Assembly: GCA_963576735.1 (NCBI GenBank)
Contig: OY755184.1
Span: 1,674,001 to 1,738,000, forward strand
Length of the DNA: 64,000 nt
Origin: Bedellia somnulentella
Taxonomy: Eukaryota > Arthropoda > Insecta > Lepidoptera > Bedelliidae
Direction of reading: 5' to 3'
Shown here: positions 31,116 through 40,516 of the stretch, piece by piece
Layout: each line of letters begins with the position of its first letter
Position numbering within the stretch: position 1 is the first letter of the stretch
Translations under genes and position numbers: made by a program
The notes under the pieces: generated by a model
Database searches by the model: none
What the model saw: the letters and a program-made list of their open reading frames with translations, nothing else
Told to the model about the DNA's origin: nothing

Positions 31116-33084
31116 GTCGAACCCGTGCCATCATCCCTTCGTGGAATTGTCGCACCAGGTTAGCAAACTTCTCGGGACATCCGGTCTTCTTCAGTATCGT
31201 CCACAGGGCAGTTCTTGGAACTCTATCGAACGCTTTCTCAAGATCCACAAAACACATATAGAGATCACGGTGTTGTTCAAGGCTTTTTTCTTGTAACTGC
31301 TTGACCACAAAGATGGCATCAACCGTGCCTCGTTTGGGACGAAAACCACACTGACTCTCCGGAAGAATGCGCTCAGCCAATACACTGAGACGCCTATTTA
31401 TTATATGAGATAATATCTTGCCAGCCGCAGAGAGAAGTGATATGCCTCTATAAGAGCCGCATTCTGATAGGTCCCCTTTTCCCTTGTACAGCTTGCAGAT
31501 GGAGGCATCCTTCCAGTCTTGAGGTATGATTTCCAGTTCCCATATGCTACGTACCAGCTCAAACAGTCTGTTTTTGATGTGGGGTCCCCCGTATTTAAAC
31601 ACTTCTGAAGGCAGACTATCTGAGCCAGGAGACTTGCCATTCTTCAGCCGGTGGATGGCTTCGTCGAACTCGCTGAAAGACGGCGGGTCATCGAGTTCTG
31701 ACGCTATGGGCAGGTCCTCTAGCGTGTCTATGTATAACAGATCAGCTCTCTGTGTACCGGGATTCAGAACATCTTTAAAATGCTCTGCCCAACGGAGAAG
31801 CACTTCAGTGGGATCTGTCAGCCGCGCGGATTTGTCTTTTGAGAGAACTGGGGCGGTTTTCCTGCTTCTGGGTCCAAAGACACTTTTAAGACCCTCGAAG
31901 AATTTCCCCGTCTGATTACTGTCAGCAAGAATTTGCAGCTCCTCTGATTTATTTTTCCACCACCAGTTCTTCAATTCGCGTATTTTTGCTTTGAGTTCCT
32001 GCTGTATGGCTCTGCGATGTCCAGTACTGGACGGATTTCGCAAGGCGCGTCTTGAATCTTCAACCAGTTTCCGTATTTGTGCGTCGGAGTCATCGAACCA
32101 GTCTTGATTTTTCTTCTCCGGCTTTCCTACTACTCGCTGAGAGATTTCATAAAGGGTTTTAGCATAAAGTCGCCATCCTTCATCAATAGACGCTCCTTCC
32201 TCCGTACTAGAGTACACATCACCAAATTCAGCGTCAAGTTTGCGCCGCGTTTCTGCGTTGTGGACGAGTTTGGTAAATGCTAATCTCGCCGGGATCTTAT
32301 GCTGGTTTCTGCGTGGAGGCTTGATGTTTAGCCTCATCTTTGATCTTATTAGACGGTGATCTGTCCACCCTTCTGCTCCTCGCATGGCTCTTGTTATAAG
32401 AACATCTTTCAGGTCCTCTCTTCGAACTATGATGTAGTCTAGAAGATGCCAATGTTTGGAGCGCGGATGCATCCAGGACGTCTTGTATTTTTCGGGCAGC
32501 CGGAAAAAAGTGTTTGTGATACTTAGGTTAAGTTCAGCACACAAGGTTAGCAGCGTGGTTCCATTGGCGTTACACTTCCCAATGCCGTGCCGCCCTAACA
32601 CATCTTTCCAGGCATCATGATCCGTACCAACACGCGCATTGAAGTCACCAAGCACAATAAGCTTATCACCGGACGGTATAGCGTGCAGTATTTTGCGCAG
32701 GTCTTCATAAAATTGTTCCTTGTCGTCATCAGGTGAAGTTAGAGTAGGGGCGTATACACTCACTATATGCAGGTACTTTCGATGAGCCAAGTGAAGACGC
32801 AATGTCATGAGCCTATCATTGATTCCTTTTGGAGGCTCCAACATTAATCTTGCTAGAGCGTTCTTCACAGCAAATCCCACGCCACTAGCGGCCTTTTCGG
32901 TTGCGGGCTTCCCTATCCAGTAGTAAGTGTAGCCACCTAATGGCTCACAGAGCTCCCCACTGTCCAACAGGTGCGTCTCGCTGATTGCAGCTAGGTCGAT
33001 GTTATAGCGCGCCAGTTCGCGAGCTATGAGCGCAGTTTTCCTTTCGGGACACAAGTTTTGGTCACTATCCAAGAGGGTCCTCAC
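30985..33084 (-). CDS. LINE ORF: endonuclease plus reverse transcriptase, first part
   Basis: 699 codons. Residues 1-250 form an exonuclease-endonuclease-phosphatase fold (SETH, GDFNARVG, TDHRL motifs); from about 440 the polymerase: [58 protein letters not shown] and GVKQGCVMAPTLFALYF. The assigned Met is inside the conserved AWNVRTL motif (AAWNVRTLLD), whose AAWNV part lies upstream, so translation must start earlier. The frame shifts near 31020, before the YADD box. Confidence 0.9.
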   Translation of the reverse strand: MRTLLDSDQNLCPERKTALIARELARYNIDLAAISETHLLDSGELCEPLGGYTYYWIGKPATEKAASGVGFAVKNALARLMLEPPKGINDRLMTLRLHLAHRKYLHIVSVYAPTLTSPDDDKEQFYEDLRKILHAIPSGDKLIVLGDFNARVGTDHDAWKDVLGRHGIGKCNANGTTLLTLCAELNLSITNTFFRLPEKYKTSWMHPRSKHWHLLDYIIVRREDLKDVLITRAMRGAEGWTDHRLIRSKMRLNIKPPRRNQHKIPARLAFTKLVHNAETRRKLDAEFGDVYSSTEEGASIDEGWRLYAKTLYEISQRVVGKPEKKNQDWFDDSDAQIRKLVEDSRRALRNPSSTGHRRAIQQELKAKIRELKNWWWKNKSEELQILADSNQTGKFFEGLKSVFGPRSRKTAPVLSKDKSARLTDPTEVLLRWAEHFKDVLNPGTQRADLLYIDTLEDLPIASELDDPPSFSEFDEAIHRLKNGKSPGSDSLPSEVFKYGGPHIKNRLFELVRSIWELEIIPQDWKDASICKLYKGKGDLSECGSYRGISLLSAAGKILSHIINRRLSVLAERILPESQCGFRPKRGTVDAIFVVKQLQEKSLEQHRDLYMCFVDLEKAFDRVPRTALWTILKKTGCPEKFANLVRQFHEGMMARVRHETQFTEQFPVTSGVKQGCVMAPTLFALYFAVDRCFEELQRTE

Positions 33085-34681
33085 ATTCCAGGCAGCTATA
33101 TTAAGATTAACATTAGTTTTATTTTTCTTCTGTGACTTCTGACCGCGATTAGTTGGTGCCCAGATGACCGCGGTTTGCCATCTAGGTGAGGTTTGAGACA
33201 GACTATGTTTAGGCCACCTTTTCTAGACCCCTCCCCGGATTGGGGAAAGCAGAGCGATCCTAAATAGGGCTGCTTTGTCATCAGGCGTGCTGCCGAACCT
33301 GTCTTCCCGCCTCAGTCGAATCCAGGAGCGACCACTCTCGCCTGACCGCTTGCGTGCAGAGAATCAGCTAAGAACCGAACAACCAGTTCGAATTCTCACC
33401 ACCAACGCTCCATCGCCGCAGGGCTTGCACTCTCAGTGTCCAGTTACTGCCGGGTGTCATCAGCGCGTGAGTTTATTATAGTGGGTGAACATGTGCGCAG
33501 GTGCAAACCCACTCCCTCGTCTGCCACTCCCAGGCGTCAACGGATTGGAAGACCAATACGGCTGACAGGGAATGAAAGATGCAGTAAATAGCCGCAAATC
33601 ACTAAGTGGATCCTGACATGCGCCTTTTGAGGCATTTTACGATGCCTTGCTGTACCGCCACAGTTGCCGGGACATTTGCCATATCTGGCGGTGCCCGTCT
33701 TCTATATCGGTGCAGTCTTTGCGTACCGTGCGAGGGATCGCTCGCAATAAAACCCCCCTAATGCCTCCTCCGCCTGATCAGCTGTACCAATGGATTCCAC
33801 TTCCGCCTTCTCAGCCGTTGAGGTCTTCACCCGTAACCCTGGGCATGGGCTCCACGATATACCCCGCAGAACTGGGTCCCTGCCGAACTTTGCCACCGAC
33901 TCACTCCGGCCTACTGGAGAGAGGGGTGCCCACTCCCGCGACGTGGACGCGCCGGACTGGAATTACCCCGGTGGGTAATAGAGAAGACGACTCTATTTCC
34001 CCCGGGGCCGGGTTAATGGTCTTGTGTGTTTCCAAGACCAAGAGCTAAGGTATGTTAGGAACTATGATCTCCACAGAGACTTAGGACTCAATACAATCAG
34101 GGATCACTTCAAAGAAATCTCACGCATATACTTTGATAGGACCCTGATCACCCCAACCTCTTACTCAGAGCTTCGCTCGACTACACTATCTCACCGGATG
34201 TCGGAACTCGAGACGACCTGATCACCCGCGAGCTTAAGGCCTCAAAGGTCACCAGCGCTCGCGGACAAAGAACTCACCACTCCAGACACCGACCTCGCCG
34301 GCGAGGTCGAAGAACCCCTAATTGGAACCTCCCTTGCCGTGCCACTAGCATAGGCCTCCCAACGGACGCGAGAGTTCGCACTGTATGACATAAGCCTCCC
34401 GCTTGGTCACCTTGTTATGGCTCCTTTTTCCCTCTATCTGATTTAGCTTAGGTACACTGCTTTGCCCCGCCAGGGTGGCCCTCAGCTGCCCGGCACACAT
34501 AAAGTTATGGTGAAGCCGCACAGGCCACATGACCAGCAGCAACCAATCCTTTCGAAAAAAAACATATAACATTTGATCAAGTGAATCAAAGTAGAAGCAG
34601 ACTAAATGGCGAAGTAAATATTTATAAATTTCAATGCACATTGAATCGTATTTTATAATAATAATAATAATAACTCTCTCT

Positions 34682-35250
34682 TGCAACAGAGGCTGCCGTA
34701 TTACAAGTATCTGCCGGAGCCAATCCTAGAAAACGACCGTGCCAAAATCTATTGGGACCGATCCGTTATCACGGACAGGACTATTCTAGCGAATAAGCCT
34801 GATATCGTGGTATGGGATCGGTCGCTGTCGAGGGTATTTCTAGTGGATGTCACTATCCCTCATGACGAGGGTCTCGTGAAAGCCGACACCGAGAAGCGTC
34901 GGAAATATCTCGATCTGGCTCACGAGATCACCGACATGTGGGGTGTGACTTCGACAGAAATAATCCCAATTGTTTTGTCCGCGAACGGGTTAATTCCAAC
35001 CAGCCTCGCGACCAACTTGAGGCGGTTGGATTTCTGTGGCGTGTCGGTTCCAGCACAGATGCAGAAAGCGGTGCTGCTCGATACGGCTCGGATCGTCCGT
35101 CGGTTCTTGAACCTGACTCCCTGACCCCGACCGACTGTGCTCTTGTCGGGGAGTACCGCCTCTCCCATTTAAAATTCTAATTTTCTGTTTCGGCCATGGG
35201 AGAGGCGAGAAGCTAAAAGTGCTCCCGAAAATAATAATAATAAATAAATA
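34682..35250 (+). pseudogene. LINE 3' end, nuclease-like C-terminal domain, copy 1
   Basis: Open frame 34681-35124: LQQRLPYYKYLPEPILENDR, AKIYWDRSVITDRTILANKP, DIVVWDRSLSRVFLVDVTIP, YLDLAHEITDMWGV. The KPD-x(n)-D-x-T arrangement and the YWDR..ITDRT block resemble the C-terminal nuclease region of LINEs with restriction-like endonucleases. A short 3' UTR with GGGGAGTACCGCCTCTCCCA and an inverted GGGAGAGGCG follows, then (AAT)n. It is 5'-truncated, preceded by (AAT)n at 34657. Confidence 0.75.
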
Positions 35251-35282
35251 AATAAATCTCATATAATATAATAATAAAAATA

Positions 35283-35640
35283 AGGAAATATCTCGATCTG
35301 GCCCACGAGATCACCGACATGTGGGGTGTGACTTCGACAGAAATAATCCCAATTGTTTTGTCCGCGAACGGGTTAATTCCAACCAGCCTCGCGACCAACT
35401 TGAGGCGGTTGGATTTCTGTGGCGTGTCGGTTCCAGCACAAATACAGAAAGCGGTGCTGCTCGATACGGCTCGGATCGTCCGTCGGTTCTTGAACCTGAC
35501 TCCCTGACCCCGACCGACTGTGCTTTTGTTGGGTAGTACGGCCTCTCCCATTTAAAATTTATATTTTCATTTTCGGCCATGGGAGAGGCGAGGAACTAAA
35601 AATCATGCCTAAAATAATAATAAAATAATGCTGAGAAGCT
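35283..35640 (+). pseudogene. LINE 3' end, copy 2 of tandem
   Basis: Starts at 'aggaaatatctcgatctggc', equal to 34902 onward of copy 1, and runs through the stop and 3' UTR into (AAT)n. The frame is open (MWGVTSTEIIPIVLSANGL). It inserted right behind the (AAT/AAATA)n tail of copy 1. Confidence 0.75.
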
Positions 35641-35670
35641 AAAAGTGTTCCCGAAATAATAATAATAATC

Positions 35671-36062
35671 ACTATCCCTCATGACGAGGGTCTCGTGAAA
35701 GCCGACACCGAGAAGCGTCGGAAATAGCTCGATCTGGCCCACGAGATCACCGACATGTGGGGTGTGACTTCGACAGAAATAATCCCAATTGATTTGTCCG
35801 CGAACGGGTTAATCCCAACCAGCCTCGCGACCAACTTGAGGCGGTTGGATTTCTGTGGCGTGTCGGTTCCAGCACAAATGCAGAAAGCGGTGCTGCTCGA
35901 TACGGCTCGGATCGTCCGTCGGTTCTTGAACCTGACTCCCTGACCCCGACCGAATATGCTTTTGTTGGGGAGTACCGCCTCTCCCATTTAAAATTTATAT
36001 TTTCATTTTCGGCCATGGGAGAGGCGAGGAACTAAAATTCATGCCTAAAATAATAATAATAT
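35671..36062 (+). pseudogene. LINE 3' end, copy 3 of tandem
   Basis: Begins 'cactatccctcatgacgagg', matching 34850 onward of copy 1, and carries a TAG where copy 1 has TAT (AAATAG at 35725). It ends in (AAT)n at 36062. Small differences from copies 1 and 2 show three separate events rather than one duplication. Confidence 0.75.
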
Positions 36063-36231
36063 TCTTTATTTCGCACAACAAGGTACATAACATACAATGG
36101 TTAGAAAGAAGACTTTTATTTGAAACGTTTATGTTATGTAGCTTTTTGCCCGCGACTACGTCTGCGTGGACTACATTTTTTGCATCCAGTTTACATCCAA
36201 AATACCAAAACAATATCTAACTAATTTAAAT

Positions 36232-36415
36232 CTTTTTGTTCATGAAAACCTCATGTGGGGATTATTACTAATAAATAAAGGAGAGATATTTTTTTTTCAC
36301 AAAAGCAAAAAAAATACGCAAAAAGACTTTGACCACCCGGGGTTCGAACCTGGGTCTTTCGCACATAGTGTTTACCAAACTGTATACCGCTACGCCACGC
36401 AGACATTTGTGTAAG
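36232..36415 (-). mobile_element. tRNA-headed SINE (type C tail, different tRNA)
   Basis: Tail TTCATGAAAACCTCATGTGG as in the 15565 unit, but the head complement reads GTCTGCGTGGCGTAGCGGTA with a B box GGTTCGAACCCCGGG, so a different tRNA-like head is joined to the same tail. Confidence 0.75.
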
Positions 36416-36429
36416 TCTCAAATTTGTGA

Positions 36430-36900
36430 TATCCTATATATCTAGTAGTCATACTATTGACAAACAATTAAATGGACAATTATTTTGATGAAAATGGATG
36501 AAACCCTTATTTTTTCCAAAAAGACTATTAATGAAGAGGCCGATAAAGTCGGTCGATGGAAAAATTAATCGTGTAAATATGGGGAACCATATAAAAGTTA
36601 TGTTTTTTTTATGCTCCTGTGGGAACCCTTGCGAAATCCGGGATAAATTATATCCTATATGTTGGCCAGGTGTATAACCTAAATTCATGCCAAATTTGAT
36701 CAAGATCGGTCCGGTAGAATTAACGTGATGAACGGACATACAGACAGACAGACAGACAGACAGATAGACAGACATTTTTTTCAAAAATAGCAAATTTGGC
36801 TTCAGTATCGAAAATAAAACATATTCCACCGGTTTTTATTATTTTTTTTCTTCAATGTACAGTTTTGACCTCGTTACAGTCTTATTATAGTATAGATAGA
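36430..36900. repeat. Insect interspersed repeat with (CAGA)n
   Basis: GCCAAATTTGATCAAGATCG and GTGATGAACGGACATACAGA followed by a (CAGA)n run to about 36770. This wording is typical of non-autonomous repeats in moth and butterfly genomes. No coding potential. Confidence 0.6.
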
Positions 36901-37177
36901 TAGATAGATATGGATTTATAATCTCAACTTTGACATTTGCACAATGCAACGTTTAGTACAATAATTATCTAGTTTCTGCTATTTTACGAAAGTGTAACTC
37001 GTGAGAATCAAACAAGAAAAATATAATAACAACATACATAGAAGCATGATATATTTTTTTTGGTCAAAGGCGGTCAAATATATGCCACCATAATTTCAGC
37101 TTTGCCTTTCTCCAGACCAAAGTTAAAAACAATGTGTTTTTGATCATACATCTGCTTTATAATTGGTTAAATATTTT

Positions 37178-37268
37178 AATCTTGGTCCTCCGAGGCAGAT
37201 AGTGCTTGCGTTAGTTGAAAGTATGGTTATTTATCACGCTTGTTGCAGTCCATACTACTATTATCTCA
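37178..37268. repeat. Segment related to 25090-25180
   Basis: See the partner; no coding frame is shared. Confidence 0.6.
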
Positions 37269-37749
37269 ATGTAGACGAATATACTACGCACACCGTGATA
37301 ACCGCAATGCTTACACAAAGGGTAGGCTGCATATTCATAATCCATTGCCTTGCCGTCAAATGACCGACCGAATTTGAATAGAATTGAGTTTAATAACAAT
37401 CACTAAGTCATTTTGAATATTTTCAACCTTTGCAAAGTACCATAATTATAGTATAAAATAATATTCTTTTTTTATGACACATTTTGAAAAAGTCTATTTT
37501 ATTTAAAAGTGTTAAGTTAAGTTTGTCGTATTGTTTTTGTTATATGAATATATATATAATACAACACTGTATGCAGTTTATTATGTAATAAAATATACAA
37601 AATAAGAGAATACTTAGTAGTATGAAAGAGAGACGAATATTGAATTGAATTAATATAACTGCATAAGGTAAGCGAACTATTTTCCAATGTAAAATAAGTT
37701 CGATAATAATCGAAAGAACGAAACTTTGATCATATAATAATATACTGAA

Positions 37750-38335
37750 GATGCCGCACTCGATACAAGGGCTGCAAGATCGACCGCAACCTCCGTATGG
37801 GTTCTATGGTGGACCATGCCCGCCATAGAGCCCTCGGGGCCCGGTCGGTCTTGCGGCCGGTGCTCGACTCGGGCCTGCCACTACGAGCCAAATTGCGTAT
37901 ATACAAAATGTATATTGGACAACTGTCGCCACGAGCACCTCCGTGGAATCGCCCCGCTACACGCACGACCACCCGACGGGCGACCGCTGCCTCGGGAACT
38001 CGCGCGCTCCCCGGAGTCGCAAGACACGCGACCCCGGGGACCGCCCCTTCCACTGCCCACCGCCCCGACATCGGTCCAGAGGGTGAGGTGCGTAACACGT
38101 ATCCTCACCCTCCCTCACCCTCCTTAGTGGCTAATCCCCAGAAATGGGAATAACCACCCCTCCCCTCCATCGCCTGGGGAGGTGCCCAAAGACCGGGGGG
38201 GACGTTCCCCCCATGATGACGCTGGGCCATAGGAGCAATCCCGACGCCCATCCCGCGCGTGCCAAACCTGGTCTTAGAGCCGCGTGGATGCTCTCTTCTC
38301 TCCCGACTCCATACAAATTCAACGCACGAAAGTGA
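37750..38335 (+). pseudogene. Jockey-like LINE fragment with internal deletion
   Basis: Second copy of the family at 6245-7123. It preserves KIDRNLRMGSMVDHARHRAL and LRAKLRIYKMYI in one frame, then jumps at about 37917 from AATGTAT straight to GGACAACTGTC, losing roughly 215 bp present in the other copy. The 3' UTR (ACCGGGGGGGACGTTCCCCC and flanks) is well conserved. Confidence 0.8.
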
Positions 38336-38734
38336 GCGGACCGCGAGAATTTCAGGACTGTTTGACAATAAAATATTTATTTTTGTATAATTATCGACCT
38401 CACCACATTTTCTTAAGACCTATTTTTTATTGCAAGTTCTAGCACGCTACTGTCAGTGAAACAGTGCTTACCATTTAAAAGCACTGTTTGGCCGGGCCGT
38501 TTTTCGTGCTTTGTTGGTGTATCTTTGGTATACATGATCAAAGGAGAGAAAGAAAAATGTTTATTTCTTGTCAGTCGCACACATACATGCAAAAAAATTG
38601 CATTAAAACAACATTAAATACAACAAAATTAAAAACAGTTAACTATGCGCGAATGCAACAACTCCAACAACATTATCGTTTTGAGTTTTACCTCACAACA
38701 CTGATTTTCATTCATGATAAGTTAAGTTTAACCT

Positions 38735-38835
38735 ACGCGGCTTCCCGGGCAGTCCTAGGTCGGCGGTGGTGGCCCCGCGCCGCGCGCCGTGCCAGCCGCT
38801 CGCTGGCAGCTGACAATGTCACGCGCATCCAACAT
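38735..38835. other. GC-rich island of unknown origin
   Basis: CGCGGCTTCCCGGGCAGTCC to GCCAGCCGCTCGCTGGCAGC stands out in AT-rich surroundings. Short open frames exist on both strands, none recognised. It may be a decayed exon of a transposon or host gene. Confidence 0.4.
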
Positions 38836-38847
38836 TAATCCGAGCTT

Positions 38848-39020
38848 ACTTCCCGTATGGTATTGGGGGTTTTTTAATGAATTTGGGGATATGCAATCCA
38901 ACCATTCATCCATCCATCAACTAATCATTTACAATATTTTCCCTGCTCAACTTCCAAATTTACTGTTCTAAAGCTCTGGCTAACTTATTTATATGGTTTT
39001 AAAGTCGTGAATGTATGGTA
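38848..39020 (+). repeat. REP-B, degraded
   Basis: GGTATTGGGGGTTTTTTAAT, CTGCTCAACTTCCAAAT, TAAAGCTCTGGCTAACTT and AAAGTCGTGAATGTATGG. Confidence 0.6.
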
Positions 39021-39479
39021 TGTAGGTATGAAGATGAGTTACTTCGAGGATTGTTATTTCTAAATGTGCCAACATTAAAGCGAGATAAGTATTTTTTTAT
39101 TCATGTACTTAATACCTTGTTTTCCAAGGGCCCCTTGATAGGATTGGCTACAGGCCCCGCTAAGCTTAATCCGGCACTGGGGAGGCCTAGGGAGATTGTC
39201 AGTAAGGTTGTTTTGGGATATCTAGTTCTGAGCAAAATGTTTTCTCTTATATAATCAGGTTACAATTTATTACGTGTGTGTATGTTTTAGTGCAGTGCAG
39301 TAAATATACACACTTTGCTCTGTCCTTTTGGAGTTTTTGTCATTTTTTGATTGGAGCCCGAACCTAATTCAAAATATGTATCCACTACGCTTTTAATTTA
39401 GCTTCACAATTCATCTGACTGGTAGGTACTTACTCAAATTATTGTTGTATAGTCATGCTTACAATTTAATTTAACACAT

Positions 39480-40004
39480 CGCTGCCGCTGTGGAGTACCT
39501 ATTTGTCGATCAGTTGGGGCACCATGGATTATCATGTCGTCGTAGTGCTGGTCGCATACCTCGCCATGCTGCAATATTATCAGACGGGCCCTTACCACTG
39601 TCAACATACCAGCAATCCTGGAGCCATCAGGTTTGCTGCGGGACGATGGTAAGAGACCAGACGGAATGTCATTGATTCCATGGAAGAATGGGAGGACGCT
39701 GGTGTGGGACGCTACCTGCGTCGACACGCTAGCGCCGCCGTCTCATTTGTCGGGGTCTGCATCTAAAGCTGGCACTGCGGCAGCTGAAGCTGAGGGTCTG
39801 AAGAGGCGCAAATATAGCAATTTAGCTGAGGAGCATTACTTCTCAGCTTTTGCTGTAGAGACTCTCGGTCCGTGGGGCCCAGATGCGCGTCGTTTTTTCA
39901 AAGAAATTTCGACGCGTCTGATCGAGAAATGCGGAGATCCGAGGGCTGGCGCATTCTTCGCTCAAAGAATCAGCTTAGCGATTCAAAGGGGTAATGCAGC
40001 CAGC
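39480..40004 (+). pseudogene. LINE 3' end with CCHC-like and RPD nuclease-like motifs
   Basis: Two overlapping frames: VDQLGHHGLSCRRSAGRIPR (39510s), then after a shift LLRDDGKRPDGMSLIPWKNG (the track of 39633-40020), RTLVWDATCVDTLAPPS, AAEAEGLKRRKYSNLAEEHY, LGPWGPDARRFFKEI and AFFAQRISLAIQRGNAAS. The Cys-His cluster followed by RPD...WDAT is reminiscent of restriction-like-endonuclease LINEs. It is broken at 40004 by the P-like element; its continuation is at 43835. Confidence 0.75.
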
Positions 40005-40172
40005 CATAGAAATATAATTACTATAGAGCGAGCAAATGCACATGTGAACATTGAGAGCACATGAGAACATGAAATCAAATCTAGCGCCAACCGCAACAGT
40101 TGTCAAAAAGTGCAAATCGAAAGCGTTAGAGGAGTGTTTGTCAGAAGTTTTTATTTGTTTTTTACAATAAAA

Positions 40173-40252
40173 ATGGTGAAATGCGCAGTTAAAACGTGTA
40201 AAAGTGATACGCGAAAACACACCAAACAAAAATCAAATGTGACTTTTCACAA
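40173..40252 (+). CDS. THAP-domain exon 1 (P-like transposase N-terminus)
   Basis: MVKCAVKTCKSDTRKHTKQK, SNVTFH-(N), ending in phase 2 at donor GTAAGT. It shows the first two zinc ligands (C-x4-C) and the VTFH strand of the C2CH THAP finger. The ATG follows an AT-rich leader within the element's left end. Confidence 0.75.
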
Positions 40253-40516
40253 GTAAGTAAGTTTTATTTAATAATTTACGTGATAAAATTTTATATTTGC
40301 GGGGTTGAAGGAGGCGTTGGGGGACGAAATCTATCAACCTTACGAAATTACGAATGACAAGTTTGACGCACGCACACACGCACAACGATTTAGAGATGGG
40401 GTACTTTCATTAGGATGTTTCAATTGTCGATCCATTAATCGTTCGATACAATCGGTTAATAATAAATATATATTTTTTGGGAATTGTTTAATACATCTAA
40501 AAATCAATATGTTTAT

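Larger units (their letters stand above)
29881..34048 (-). mobile_element. Near full-length EEP-RT LINE with C-terminal zinc finger
   Basis: 11-bp duplication GGTATGTTAGG (29870-29880 and 34049-34059). On the minus strand: a 5' leader of about 960 bp, an endonuclease (AAISETHLLDSGELCEPLGG, IVLGDFNARVG, DYIIVRR, WTDHRLI), then polymerase and finally a C2H2 finger. The 3' end is a short (CAT)n tail, seen as ATGATG on the plus strand, as in RTE-type elements. Apart from one frameshift near 31020 it appears intact. Confidence 0.92.
27143..34565 (+). mobile_element. 5'-truncated Jockey-like LINE, host of two nested insertions
   Basis: Polymerase segments lie on the plus strand: LRPRKAPGPDGLTNRVLKIL (27380s), SYGPISLISSLRKIYERLIL, GAVFFDVAKAFD followed by a stop (27813), GVPQGSTLSPILFNIFTNDI, then after the mariner RSVLSYGSVAFAHTREG and after the RTE insertion NYDLHRDLGLNTIRDHFKEI. 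A 3' UTR and short poly(A) end near 34562. A 10-bp duplication ATAACATTTG lies at 27133-27142 and 34566-34575. The F-ADD region is also damaged (28030-28060), so it is dead. Confidence 0.9.

Noticed and set aside
36449..36829. 126-aa minus-strand frame with SVCLSVCMSV repeat
   Set aside because: Translation of a (CAGA)n microsatellite within a known type of interspersed repeat.
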